DNA from: Rouxiella badensis
Lineage (GTDB): Bacteria; Pseudomonadota; Gammaproteobacteria; Enterobacterales; Enterobacteriaceae
DNA: 64,000 nucleotides
Direction of reading: 5' to 3'
Assembly (NCBI GenBank): GCA_026967495.1
Contig: CP114060.1
Location: 3,472,001-3,536,000 of the forward strand
Each line of letters starts with the position of its first letter. Position 1 is the stretch's first letter. The position numbers and the translations under genes are program-made. The notes beneath the pieces are model-generated. The model searched no databases, was not told where the DNA came from, and saw only the letters and a list, made by a program, of their open reading frames with translations. This document shows, in pieces, positions 9,203 through 19,026 of the stretch.

Positions 9203-9601
9203 GTGTCAGGAGCTATTGTAATTGGAAAGACGGGTAAACTTATCTTAGGCGCGATGATTTGCATCGTGTTTGTGTTCGTGGTGTTCACGCTGGGGATGAC
9301 CTATATCTACCCAACGTGGATGCAGCGTACATCGCCAGAAGCCTGTGCAACCATCACGCCACAAAATGCCATGGATACGGTAACCCGCGACTTCATGCAA
9401 AATAAACTGCCGAACTGGGGTAACGACAAAGACAACCTGGGTACCCAGATCCCGAGCCTGTCATTTATTGCCGACAACGTGAAGCAAAGCAACGGCACCT
9501 ATGACGTTCCGTTTACGGCAAGAGGCCCGTCAGGCACGTTGAAATATGACGCTCACCTCAACTGCTCGAATAATTATATCAAGTACGATACCGTCGAATA
9601 A
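9203..9601 (+). CDS. YebF/Cmi-like domain protein with N-terminal membrane anchor
   Basis: The product is 132 residues from a GTG start with AGGAGA five bases upstream. One long hydrophobic helix (residues ~12-34, LILGAMICIVFVFVVFTLGM) is followed by a small periplasmic domain with two cysteines, one at EACATITP and one at LNCSNN. The spacing and pattern between them (VTRDFMQNKLPNW, then VPFTARGPSG, then YDAHLNC) resembles the mature domain of YebF and the colicin M immunity protein Cmi (RDYQQN..RW, VPLTVRG, VSVDC). The resemblance is my own pattern match. YebF has a cleaved signal peptide, whereas here the long helix with few flanking charges may remain as an anchor. Function is unproven. 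Confidence 0.6.
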   Translation: MSGAIVIGKTGKLILGAMICIVFVFVVFTLGMTYIYPTWMQRTSPEACATITPQNAMDTVTRDFMQNKLPNWGNDKDNLGTQIPSLSFIADNVKQSNGTYDVPFTARGPSGTLKYDAHLNCSNNYIKYDTVE

Positions 9602-9670
9602 CAGCCTGCCTCTGCGCCATCGGCACAGTGGCGCATTGATTCCCTGCCCCCCATTTTTAGAGGTGTCATC

Positions 9671-10347
9671 ATGCGAATATTGATTCTTGGCGCAACAGGA
9701 ATGGTCGGTCAGGGGTATTGCGTGAAGCTCTGCTGGCTGAAGACGTCACGGAAGTCGTCGTGTTAGGCCGCACGCCAGTGGGTAAAAGTGCCGATAAACT
9801 GACCGAAATTGTTCACAGCAATCTGTTTGACCTGAGCGATATCGAATCTCGGCTCGGCAACTTCAGCGCCTGCTTCTTCTGCCTGGGCGTTTCCTCTTTT
9901 GGCATGTCCGAAGTCAACTATGTTCACATTACGTACGGTTTAACGCTGTCTGTAGCCCATGCTTTACTGCCCCTTAATCCCATGATGACCTTCGTATACG
10001 TCAGCGGTGCAGGTACCGATAGCACCGAACGTGGCAAGACCATGTGGGCTCGCGTGAAAGGCAAAACCGAAAATGCTTTGCTGGGTATGCCCTTCAAGGC
10101 GGTGTACCTCTTCCGCCCCGGCATCATTCAGCCGTTGCACGGCGTGAAGTCGAAAACCCGGGCTTATCGCCTGCTTTACCCTCTTCTTTGGCCATTTATT
10201 ACCGTCCTCAGGCCTCTCATTCCCGGCGTTATCCTGACCACAGAAAACGTCGGACGAGCCATGCTCAACGCCGCTCGGCGCGGTGAGGGCGATAAGGTGT
10301 TGGAATCGAAGGATATCTATCGCCTAAGCCGAAAAAACATTTTGTAA
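9671..10347 (+). CDS. NAD(P)-dependent epimerase/dehydratase-like protein (frame interrupted)
   Basis: The restored product is about 225 residues. A Rossmann motif MRILILGATGMVGQG starts at ATG 9671 (AGAGGTGTC upstream). The strand 4 motif ACFFCLGVSSFGMSEVNY and the YVSGAGTDSTERGKTMWARVKGKTE segment follow; this places a Lys after the Ser region as in extended/atypical SDR proteins of the YbjT/HTATIP2-like group. One base is missing in a G4 run at 9712-9715; without it the reading frame restarts only at TTG 9718. The last 50 residues include a hydrophobic stretch (LLYPLLWPFITVLRPLIP). The substrate is unknown. It stands alone, upstream of the Fur-type site of the siderophore receptor. Confidence 0.75.
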
Positions 10348-10393
10348 CTGAGAATGTAAAAAAGAGTGTAAATTATCAAAAATGGTAATTAGA

Positions 10394-10416
10394 ATGCAAA
10401 GCGTTATCATTTGCAT
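10394..10416. promoter_or_regulatory. Probable Fur box of the siderophore receptor gene
   Basis: ATGCAAA and TTTGCAT form perfect 7-base arms around GCGTTATCA. On the - strand the core reads AAATGATAACG, close to half of the GATAATGATAATCATTATC Fur consensus. It sits ~20-40 bases before the TonB-dependent receptor start, where an iron-repressed promoter is expected. Confidence 0.5.
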
Positions 10417-10433
10417 TTTCAGGGACCATTATT

Positions 10434-12606
10434 TTGTCATTATCAAAAACAAACATAAAAAACGGCGCTAATCCTCACTCTGGACAGTCTCGCGCAACAG
10501 GTTATTTCAAACCCAGCGTCCTCGCGCTGGCCATCTTACACTGCTCCCCCTGCTCGCCGCCACCGGCAGCGAGGCCGATAACTCCGGCTCGGTCATGACC
10601 ATTACTGCCGACGCAGCAGACGCGAACCCGGTCGAATACGGCGCAACGCAGGCCTCTACGGCCACCAAAACCGATACCCCTCTGATTGAAACACCACAGT
10701 CTGTCAGCGTAGTGACTCAGTCAATGATTGAAGACTACCAGGTGACCTCGCTCGATGACGCAATGAAGTTCGTTAGCGGCGTGACGCAGGGCAACACGTT
10801 GGGCGGCACGGAAGACGGTTTCGTAAAAGGGGGTTCGGTGCCAACAGCGACGGTTCCATTCTGCTCGACGGCGTGCGCAGCAATCAGGGACTCGGCTTTG
10901 ACGCGACCACCGACCACGTAGAAGTGCTGAAGGACTCAGCCTCCTTACTCTACGGGATCCAAAACCCCGGCGGCGTCATCAATGTTATCAGCAAGAAACC
11001 GCAGTATGAATGGAACACCCGCGTTAGCGGTCGTACCGGAGGTTCAGGCGGCGGTGCGGGTACCCTCGACGTCACCGGCCCGCTGGGCAATGGTTTCGCC
11101 TTTCGTTTTATCGCCGAACGCCAGTCGGAAGATTATTGGCGTAACTTCGGCAAAGACCAGCACACCCTGCTCGCCCCGTCGCTGAGCTGGTACGGTGAAA
11201 AAGCCAGCTTTAACATCAGCTATCAGGAGTATAAATACGATATTCCTTACGATCGCGGCACCGCGTTTATCAACGGTAAACCTCTCAGCATCCCTTACGA
11301 ACGCCGCCTCGACGAGTTGGCTAACCACGCATGGGGCAAAAACAAGCGCCTGAATACCACTTGGGAATACGAACTGTCGCCAGACTGGAAAACCCGCTTC
11401 ACCTACGCCTGGATGCAACGTCGCTACGATAGCAACGAAGTGCGCGCGACGGCCATTAATACCACCACCGGTGCAGTGACCCGCCGTGCAGACGCCAACC
11501 GTGGCTTTAATCATCAAACCAGTCTGACCTCATGGGACTGGATTGGCGAACCAGAGGTTTTAGGCATGAAGCATGATCTGCTGATAGGCGCAGACTATGA
11601 GAAGGTCGAGACCTACAAGCAGTATTCTTATCGCGGCAAGGTCAACTCAAACTTTAATATGTATGACCCGGTTTACGGCGTCTCACCGATAACCAACGGT
11701 TCGACCTATTCAGACAGCAACAGTAACCTGCGATCGACGCTGTTCAACCATTCTGTCTACGCCAAAGACAGCATCCACTTTACCGACCACTGGATTGGGG
11801 TCATCGGTGGTCGCTATCAGCACTACAATCAAAAGGGTTCTTCCGGCTTCGTGACGCCGGTCGAGACGCAAAACGATACCGCCAACAAGTTCCTGCCACA
11901 GGTTGGATTGGTGTACATGCTCAACGATTCCCTGTCGTTCTACGGCAACTTCAGCAAGTCGTTTACGCCTTCAACCGACGTCGATGACGACGGCAATACC
12001 GCGCAGCCAGAACTGGGTACCACCTATGAGATAGGCAGTAAATGGCAGATTTCTCCCCGCCTTGATGCCACTGTCGCGCTTTACCGCATCGATGAAAAAG
12101 ACATGTCGGTATACATCAATGGCGTCACGCGCAACATTCCAAAAGCACGTTCAAGCGGCGTCGAGCTTGAGCTGAACGGAGAAATAGCCAAAGACTGGAG
12201 CGTCAGCGCCAACTACGCCTACGACAAGACCGAGATAGTTGAGGACAACGTGTCGCAGAACAACGTCGGTAACCGTCTGGTGAATGCGCCCACCAACATG
12301 GGGAGCCTGTACGTCAGCCATACTCTGCGCTGGCTGCCGGTTCCGGGCGATATTCGCCTCGGCGGCGGTGCGCGCTATGTTGGCACGCGGGCGGGCGATC
12401 CTGAAAACAGCTTCACCATGCCAGCCTATACGGTGGCGGATGCCTTCATCACCTGGGACAACGCGTTGCTCGGCAAACACACTCAGTTGCGTTTGAACGT
12501 TAACAACATCTTCAATAAGGAATACTACACCTCAAGCGCCGGTAACCTGCGCGTTGAAGAAGGCGAGACCCGCAATGTGGTGTTGTCGGCCAGCGTCGAT
12601 TTCTGA
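10434..12606 (+). CDS. TonB-dependent siderophore receptor (frame interrupted twice)
   Basis: The restored product is about 724 residues: a signal region (SVLALAIL..LPLLAATGS), a plug domain (ETPQSVSVVTQSMIEDYQ through LLYGIQNPGGVINVISKKP) and a 22-strand barrel ending in the classic aromatic C-terminus VVLSASVDF. It imports a ferric siderophore across the outer membrane using TonB; the ligand is not determined, FhuE/FpvA-like by overall type. The start is taken as TTG 10434, with AGGGA upstream. Breaks: near 10538 in the signal peptide (one base missing) and at the A4 run 10825-10828 (one base missing, interrupting FVKRGFGANSDGSILLDG). It converges on a siderophore-binding protein gene. Confidence 0.88.
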
Positions 12607-12659
12607 TGCTCTGCATCTAGAAAAAATCATAAAAAAATCAGGATTTACTCATGAGAAAT

Positions 12660-12683
12660 GGCTGCCGGAAGGTTCCGGCAGCC
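12660..12683. terminator. 11-bp inverted repeat between convergent iron genes
   Basis: GGCTGCCGGAA at 12660-12670 and its exact complement at 12673-12683 form a tight hairpin between the receptor gene and the convergent binding-protein gene. T-rich sequence follows on the - strand side. It probably ends transcription from both. Confidence 0.75.
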
Positions 12684-12689
12684 TGGCGG

Positions 12690-13814
12690 TTAGGGCTTGG
12701 CCTGGAGTCGAGTCCAGTAGGTTCCCGTTAGAGGGATAGGTAAAAACTGCTGGTACAGAGTTTTCAGCGTTTGATCGGGGTCCAGCGAGGCAAACAGCTG
12801 CGGATAAAACACCTTGGCGAACACTTCCACGTCAATGAGGTGGTAAGGGCTTAAATAGAAGTTGTGCCACAGGCTGTAGGCGTTCCCCTCTTTCACCGCG
12901 CGCAGATTCGACAGAATTAGCTGGTTTGACATTAACGACCTGAAGCTGTTTTCTGCCCGTTCCTTCGAGACCTGCGGGCCGAGCTGCAAATCGTCCGGCT
13001 TTTCAGGACCCGACATGCCGGTGGTGAGGTAGACGTCAGGATTGGCAACAATAACCGATTCAGGATTCATCTCGCCATACACGCCCTTGAAGGCCTTTTT
13101 AGCGATATTATCGCCGCCGGCAAACGCCAGCAGGTCAGCGAGATTACCGTTGGCAACCGTGGTACAGCAGCTCTCTCTTCTGCCCAAATGCAGTTGCAGC
13201 ATCACCCTGGGCTTTTTACCCTGATAATTCGCCAGCGTTTGGCTAATATGCTGCATATGCTGCTGATAAAAATCAATAAAGCGTTCAGCTTTCTGTTGAG
13301 TATTCAATGCCTGGCCGAGCAGCCGCAGGCTCGGAACGGTGTTATGCAGTTGATCGACGCGAAAATCGACGTAGATAAACGGCACCTTGGCCTTATCCAG
13401 CTGCTGTTCAAGCGTTCCTTCATTCGACGACCGTTTGGCATAGCGCGGCAGGATAACAAGGTCCGGTTTTAAGGCGATGATCTTCTCTGCGCTCATCTGG
13501 TCGTAACTGGTGTTGCCTATCTGTTCGACGCTGGCAATATGCGGGAACGCCTTCACGTAAAGCTGCCAGCTCTGCGGGTCATAATGCTGCATGTCACCCG
13601 GCCAACCCACCACGTGGGCCGAAGGGTCACCGTCTTCAATCAGCGCCAGACTGTAGAGCATGCGGCTCTCACCAAGCACTATTCGCTGTGGATTATCGGG
13701 GATCTCGACCTTCCGCTGGTAAATATCGACAACCGTTTTGGCCTGCGCCGTCTGGATTACTGCACCACTGCCTACCGCAATAGCGATGGCCATTGCCCAA
13801 CTTGAGAAACGCAT
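12690..13814 (-). CDS. Siderophore/iron-complex ABC transporter substrate-binding protein
   Basis: This is a 374-residue periplasmic-binding-protein type 2 fold of the FecB/FhuD/BtuF class. It has a signal peptide (MRFSSWAMAIAIAVGSGAVIQTAQA) and then PQRIVLGESRMLYSLALI, KPDLVILPRYA and NPDVYLTTGMSG, the usual landmarks of that fold. It contains an unusual CC pair in RRESCCTTVANG. ATG 13814 is chosen rather than the longer frame because it begins the signal peptide and has CGAGG upstream. A strong Fur box lies upstream. No permease or ATPase gene adjoins, so it must work with components encoded elsewhere or is an orphan. Confidence 0.83.
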   Translation of the reverse strand: MRFSSWAMAIAIAVGSGAVIQTAQAKTVVDIYQRKVEIPDNPQRIVLGESRMLYSLALIEDGDPSAHVVGWPGDMQHYDPQSWQLYVKAFPHIASVEQIGNTSYDQMSAEKIIALKPDLVILPRYAKRSSNEGTLEQQLDKAKVPFIYVDFRVDQLHNTVPSLRLLGQALNTQQKAERFIDFYQQHMQHISQTLANYQGKKPRVMLQLHLGRRESCCTTVANGNLADLLAFAGGDNIAKKAFKGVYGEMNPESVIVANPDVYLTTGMSGPEKPDDLQLGPQVSKERAENSFRSLMSNQLILSNLRAVKEGNAYSLWHNFYLSPYHLIDVEVFAKVFYPQLFASLDPDQTLKTLYQQFLPIPLTGTYWTRLQAKP

Positions 13815-13833
13815 AAGGCCTCGAAGTTCATCT

Positions 13834-14421
13834 TCAAAGCCATGGATGATAATGATTATCGTTATTTTTCGCAATCAAAGGGTGGGGTTGTCTCTCCTCG
13901 CCGAGGGTTCGCTGCATCATAATGGTGTTAACCCAACGCCCATGCTTGAAACCGACGCCGGTCAGTTGCCCGATGACGTGAAATCCGAGCGACTGATGGA
14001 GCCTCAGTGAGGCGATATTTTCGCTGTTACCGATGACCGCCATCATCTGACGCCAGCCGCCGCGTTCGGCGCGCAAAATCGCCTCGGCCATCAGGCTTTT
14101 TCCCACGCCTTTACCCTGGTGCGCTTCGGCGATATATACCGAACCTTCTACGGTAAATCGGTAGGCATAGCGTGGCCGGTAGGGTGAGAGATAGCAGTAG
14201 CCTAGGACTTGCCCAAATTGGCGTGCAACCAGATAGGGCAAACCTTTGCCGAGCACGTTTCTGCGGCGCAGCAGCATCTCCTCGAGCGTCGGCGCTTCGG
14301 TCTCGAAGCTCGACAATCCGTGGATCACGTGATGTGCATAAATCTTCTGCACTTCCACCATATCCGCTTCGCTGGCATCGCACAGCTCAAGGGCATTTTC
14401 TGTGTAACTCTCGGGTAACAT
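13834..14421 (-). CDS. GNAT-family N-acetyltransferase (phosphinothricin acetyltransferase-like)
   Basis: The product is 195 residues with the GNAT fold: SVYIAEAHQGKGVGKSLM supplies the acetyl-CoA Q/RxxGxG/A motif, MMAVIGNSENIASLRLHQSLGF the following helix, and GVGFKHGRWVNTIMMQRTL the end. This pattern is that of the Pat/YncA-like group that acetylates small amines (phosphinothricin, methionine sulfone). The last dozen residues (AKNNDNHYHPWL) are encoded across the Fur box that controls the next gene. The tail may therefore be non-conserved. It is the gene upstream of the siderophore-binding protein on the same strand. Confidence 0.85.
   Translation of the reverse strand: MLPESYTENALELCDASEADMVEVQKIYAHHVIHGLSSFETEAPTLEEMLLRRRNVLGKGLPYLVARQFGQVLGYCYLSPYRPRYAYRFTVEGSVYIAEAHQGKGVGKSLMAEAILRAERGGWRQMMAVIGNSENIASLRLHQSLGFHVIGQLTGVGFKHGRWVNTIMMQRTLGEERQPHPLIAKNNDNHYHPWL
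13848..13866. promoter_or_regulatory. Fur box
   Basis: This 19-base site matches the Fur consensus GATAATGATAATCATTATC at 16 of 19 positions (mismatches at 10, 14 and 19). It lies 34-52 bases upstream of the ATG of the siderophore-binding protein gene, on its - strand, and overlaps the 3' end of the GNAT coding region. It should repress the binding protein when iron is sufficient. Confidence 0.82.
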
Positions 14422-14525
14422 AGCGTTTTCTCGATATCATTGATTGCGTTGTTTTCAAGAGTAAAGTAAACAGTTAACTTAATGTAGCTTTGTCAACTTA
14501 TCATCGGCATAAGAAAAACTTTGGT

Positions 14526-15450
14526 ATGAACCGACACCCCTCGCCCAAACTGAATCTCGAACAGCTCGCGACCTTCGAACTGGTGGTTCGCCACGGCAGT
14601 TTTTCGGCAGCCGCCGAGCAGCTCGGACTGACCCAGCCTGCGGTCAGCCTGCAAGTCCGTCAGTTAGAAAAATACTTCAACCTCAAACTGCTCGAACGCA
14701 TCGCCAAGCGCATGAAGCCGACCTCGGCAGGCAGCACGTTACTTGAGCATATCGCGCAACTCGACAACAGCGTCGAGTCTCGCGCTGCGCGCAATGGCGG
14801 TCCACGCACAAGGAGTCAGCGGACAGGTTACGTTAGGCACCGGGGCGACGGCCTGTATTCATTTACTGCCTGAATTACTCGGTCAACTTAAGGTCGACTG
14901 GCCAGATCTCGAGGTGAGCGTCAGGATTGGAAATACCGACGAGATAACCCGTGCCGTTGAGGAGAACCGTTTGGATCTCGGGTTGGTTACCCTTCCCGCC
15001 GCGGGAAAAAATATGTCGATAACGCCCCTGTATCGCGAGCAGTTTGTGCTGATTGGCCCACAACGCCACGACACGGACCTGTCTTCACTCACGCCCGAAC
15101 GGCTATGCGGCCTGCCGCTGGTCTTGTTCGAAACAGGCAGCAGTACGCGATTGCTGATCGACAACTGGTTTCAGTTACAAGGCTTGAAACCCCGTCCGGT
15201 CATGGAGCTGGGCAGTATCGAGGCGATAAAACAGATGGTGAGCAACGGGCTAGGCTATAGCATTGTCCCGCAGCTGGCGCTGCGCGGTGAATCAGCGGGA
15301 TGCGGACTGGCTCAGTGTCCGCTCCAGCCGACGCTAGAAAGGCAGCTGGCGCTGGTTCTCAGGCAGGACAAGCCGCTGAATAAAGGGCTGAAAAAGCTTA
15401 TCGACAAACTGATGTCGAGACCTATAAGTAAAACTGATTATGTGATTTGA
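14526..15450 (+). CDS. LysR-family transcriptional regulator (frame interrupted)
   Basis: The restored product is about 307 residues. The N-terminal winged helix (LNLEQLATFELVVRHGSFSAAAEQLGLTQPAVS.. region, residues ~8-65) is followed by a periplasmic-binding-like effector domain (GTGATACIHLLPELL, LVTLPAAGKN, VSNGLGYSIVPQLAL). The break is at about 14778: reading VES and then LALRAMAVHAQ needs one base removed (GAG[T]CTCG). ATG 14526 begins the conserved domain; TTG 14490 is an alternative. It is divergent from the GNAT gene and directly upstream of an MFS exporter, the usual regulator-transporter arrangement. The ligand is unknown. Confidence 0.82.
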
Positions 15451-15570
15451 AACTCCTCTTTGCCTTTCACTCTGGCCTCCCCTATTATCTTCGCAGGCTA
15501 AGGCTTGAAATATTCAGGCCCCTGCTGCCCAGCACCTCGTTTTCTCTCTTTTTGCCGCAGAGCATGTTTT

Positions 15571-17132
15571 ATGACTGATTCAGTTGTTGCCGCACCCTTA
15601 ACTTTCCGTCGTTCGTTATTAGCCGTCCTCGGACTGGCGCTGGTACTGATGCTGTCCGCCCTGGATCAAACGGTTATCGGCAATGCGATGCCGTATATCG
15701 TGGCCGACCTGGGTAATTTCGACCTCTACGCCTGGGTTGCCACCAGTTATCTGCTGACCTCGATCATCACCGTGCCGATTTTTGGCCGTCTGGGCGATTA
15801 CTATGGCCGCAAATATTTCGTCATTGCCGCCACGCTGCTGTTCACTCTCTCCTCTGCGCTCTGCTCCTTTGCGGGCACCATGCAGACGCTTATTCTCTGG
15901 CGCGCGGTGCAGGGCATCGCGGGCGGTATGTTGGTCGGCACCGCCTTTGCCTGCATCCCCGAACTGTTCCCCGATACTCGACAACGCCTGCGTTGGCAGA
16001 TTCTTTTCAGTACGGCGTTCAGCATCGTGAATGCGCTAGGTCCAACGCTCGGCGGGATCCTGACTGAGCAATACGGTTGGCGTTCGGTGTTTTATCTTAA
16101 CCTGCCGCTGGGTGCGCTGGCGCTGGTGGTGTCGTGGATTTATCTGCCCTATATCAAGCCGCCCAAGAAGGCCGCGATTCGCCTCGACTGGCTGGGCGCA
16201 CTGCTGATTATGTGCGCGCTGGGCAGCATGCAGCTGTTGGCGGAGTTTTTACCGAGCAACGGTTCGGCCTTCTCGCTGATTGGCCTGATGCTGGCCTGCG
16301 GACTCAGTGCCGCGCTGTTGGTGTATCAACAACGACGTGCTCATTCGCCTATCCTGCCACCGGCGCTCTTCGCCATCGGCCCGGTTAAGCAACTATTTAC
16401 TATTTCGATATTAATCGGTGCGGTGCTGTTTACCCTGCTCTACTTTATGCCGCTGCTGTTTCAGGGGGATACGGATATTCGCCGAAGCAGGCGGCGTGGC
16501 TGGTCACACCGATGGGTGTGAGCATTACTGTCAGCGCGATTATCAATGGTCGTATTGTGACCCGCATGAATAACCCGATGCGTCTGCCGCAGATGGGCTT
16601 TCTGGTCGCCGCCAGCGCCTGTGCACTGCTGGCGTTGCTCGGCAGTCGTGGACACTTCGGCGTACTGATGGGACTGATGATGATGGCGGGGATCGGCATT
16701 GGTTTCATCCTGCTGAACGTGACCATTTTTATTCAGACGCTGGCACCGCGTGAATTTCTCGGCATTGCCACCGCCCTGACCCAGTCTCTTCGTCTGGTCG
16801 GCGGCCTGCTTGGGACGGCGCTGACTGGCGCAGCCGTGACGAAGTGGTACAGCGTTCACGTGGCAGGCAAGCTGCTGGACGGCAGCAACGCTGTGCTTCC
16901 CGAGTCGGTTCAGCGGCATTTTGCCGACCCGCAGGTGCTGTTGCAGCCGGTGGCAGCGCAGTTTGTGTCGTATTATCCACTCGCTCGCAGCGCCATGGTC
17001 AACGCGATTGATATAGGTCTGGCGGTCTGTGCCTTACTGGCATTATTGGCCTTTTGGCAGTCAACCCGCCTGCCGCTGATTCAATTTCCCGGGGTAGCGG
17101 TGAAACAGACGCAGAAACCTCAAGAATCTTGA
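15571..17132 (+). CDS. MFS multidrug exporter, DHA2 (EmrB/QacA-like) family (frame interrupted)
   Basis: The restored product is about 520 residues with ~14 membrane helices. DHA2 markers are LDQTVIGNAMPYI in helix 1, GRLGDYYGRKYF (motif A) after helix 2, RAVQGIAGGML (motif B) in helix 4 and LGPTLGGILTEQYGWRSVFYLNLP (motif C region, split here as helix 5 and beyond). One base is missing in a G5 run at 16464-16468; after it GYSPKQAAWLVTPMGV continues in the next frame to the stop at 17132. The ATG at 15571 is preferred to the upstream in-frame start. Proton-driven drug export is the family role; the preceding LysR gene probably controls it. Confidence 0.85.
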
Positions 17133-17213
17133 GTAAAAAGCGCGTTAAGTCTGAGATTTTTGACTGTTAGCGATTACACTAGGTATCACTTTCCTCAAAG
17201 GGATACCAAAGCA

Positions 17214-17486
17214 ATGAAAAGACTGACACAGCAGGACATGACGGAAAGCGAGCAACGCGAGTTAAAAACGCAGCTAGACAGGGCGAGAAAGGCCCAGGGA
17301 CGTGATCTGACCAATTCGGAAAACAACCGCATTAAAGACGATTATATTGATGCATTAATGGCTGAAAAAGAGAAAGTCGCTAGCAAAGCGCGAGCAGAAA
17401 AACGCCGTGCCAAAGCCAATGCCACGCCAAGCACTTCGGCAACTTATGACTGGACTGCCAGAACCCATCCTCGCGGCCGTCGCTAA
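17214..17486 (+). CDS. yjbD: YjbD-like small protein (DUF3811)
   Basis: The product is 90 residues, highly charged and mostly helical. It begins MKRLTQQDMTESEQRELK and ends in a basic HPRGRR tail. The opening block and the RGRR ending match what I remember of E. coli YjbD, a conserved enterobacterial protein of unknown function. No membrane segment or cysteine is present. The ATG at 17214 is chosen over the longer frame; AAAGGGA lies upstream. A strong terminator with a UUCG loop follows directly, so it is probably a single-gene transcript. Confidence 0.75.
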   Translation: MKRLTQQDMTESEQRELKTQLDRARKAQGRDLTNSENNRIKDDYIDALMAEKEKVASKARAEKRRAKANATPSTSATYDWTARTHPRGRR

Positions 17487-17502
17487 ACAAGATTTTTGCA
17501 TT

Positions 17503-17532
17503 AAAAAAGGCAGCTTCGGCTGCCCTTTTTTT
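17503..17532. terminator. Rho-independent terminator with UUCG tetraloop
   Basis: GGCAGC-TTCG-GCTGCC is flanked by A6 on the left and T7 on the right. It terminates the yjbD-like gene and, on the other strand, the convergent rhodanese gene. Confidence 0.92.
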
Positions 17533-17551
17533 GGCGGATTCTCCCCCCGTA

Positions 17552-18831
17552 TTAGATCAAACGAAAGCCGTGAGTATCATCACGTTCGAGCTGCGCCACC
17601 AAACCTTTCTCCCAATCCTGATAGGCCTGTATTGCCTCAGGGCTGGCGTCGTCTTGCTCATGCTGACGCAGGTATTTGTCGCGTGGATTCTGCAAATACG
17701 GCGAATCGCCGTGCTCCAGCGGGCGCTGTTCATCGATCCATTTAAGCGTGCCGCCGTGGAGTAAATAGGTCGGTGATCCCGTCAACTCCGCCACTTCGGT
17801 GACGGCGTAACGCGCCAGAAAACCGCTGCCACAGGTCACTACCCAGCGTTTATAAGCTGGACGCTGCGACAACGTCTGCGGCAGCTGGCTGCGTGCGGTA
17901 AAAACCGCACCGGGAATGCGACGGTTACGAAAATTGGCGCTAAGCGTCAGGTCCACTATCCCGGTTTCCCCTTCCTCAAGCCACTGTTGCAGCTGCTGGC
18001 CATCAATACTTTCAATCGCAGGAACCGGTGCCGAGGTGACAGTCCCGTTACCTGATTCGGTAAACAGTGCCTCAGGCTTGCCGCCGTCGGCCAGCACGAA
18101 GGCGTCCCAGTTCAACTGGGCCAAACGTGACGCCGCGAGATTCGCCCTTACGCCGTCGTTATCGATAAGCACCACGCGTGCCCCACGTACGCTGGCAAAC
18201 TGGTCGATGGACTGCGTCAGTCTGTCTCCCGGGACATTACGCGCACCCGGCAAATGACCGGCCTGAAACTCTTCGGGGCTGCGCACGTCGAACAGATAAA
18301 GTGTGCGTTGGCCATCGGCCTGCCACTGGATAAACTGCGCTAAATCGATCTGCTGAGTTCCAGTGCGTGCCGCCCATTCACGAGCGATTTCCGGCGCGCT
18401 TTCTTGTGGCGCAGAAGGCTGATGATGATATTCGGCCCACGCGGCAAAGGCTTTGCTCTGTGAATTAAGATCGGTAAAAACCTCACCCCCGCCTCTTTCC
18501 AACCGGCGAGGTCGCCCGCCAACAGCGCCACATCGACATATCCCAGCGCCTTAAGTCGCTGATACGCGACTTCAGCCAGCCGCGTTCCGGTGCGCGGGTT
18601 ATAACGTTGTCCGTTGTCATACAGCGTGATAGCGGTGCTACGACGCGGTATGCGGTCAAGCACCTCAATCTCCAGCTTCGACAGCGGCAGATTGGTGGCA
18701 AATAGCGGATGACCGGTGCCGAAATCGGCCTCTTCACGCAGATCAACGATAGCCACTTCCTGACCATTGCGCAGCGCCTGAGTCAGTTCGGCAGTGTGGC
18801 GTAAGGGAATTGAATTTAGAGAATCAGACAT
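17552..18831 (-). CDS. Multi-domain rhodanese sulfurtransferase (frame interrupted)
   Basis: The restored product is about 426 residues with three rhodanese modules: residues ~10-120 (VAIVDLREEADFG, active loop YDNG), ~150-255 (LYLFDVRSPEEFQAGHLPGA, active loop IDNDGVRA) and ~275-385 (GIVDLTLSANFRNRRIPGA, active loop TCGSGFLAR). Only the third loop holds the catalytic cysteine, so the first two are probably structural or binding modules. One base is missing in a C5 run (18486-18490). ATG 18831 has GGAGCAC upstream. The gene is divergent from an SsuD-like monooxygenase and binding protein, pointing to a role in sulfur transfer during organosulfur use. Confidence 0.85.
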
Positions 18832-19026
18832 AGGACGTGCTCCACGCATCGAAGGCTCGGAATGAGACAATGATATGCAGGCTAGCACCGGGCCTGAGGA
18901 TGCAAAATTCATATTATCGCTAACCAAATGTTAAATTTTGATTTCTCAGCGCGGACCAGGCTGTCTAAGGTAAATCTCGTCTGCCATCTGATGTGGTGAG
19001 GGTTATTAACAGCGGGAGTATCAGCC

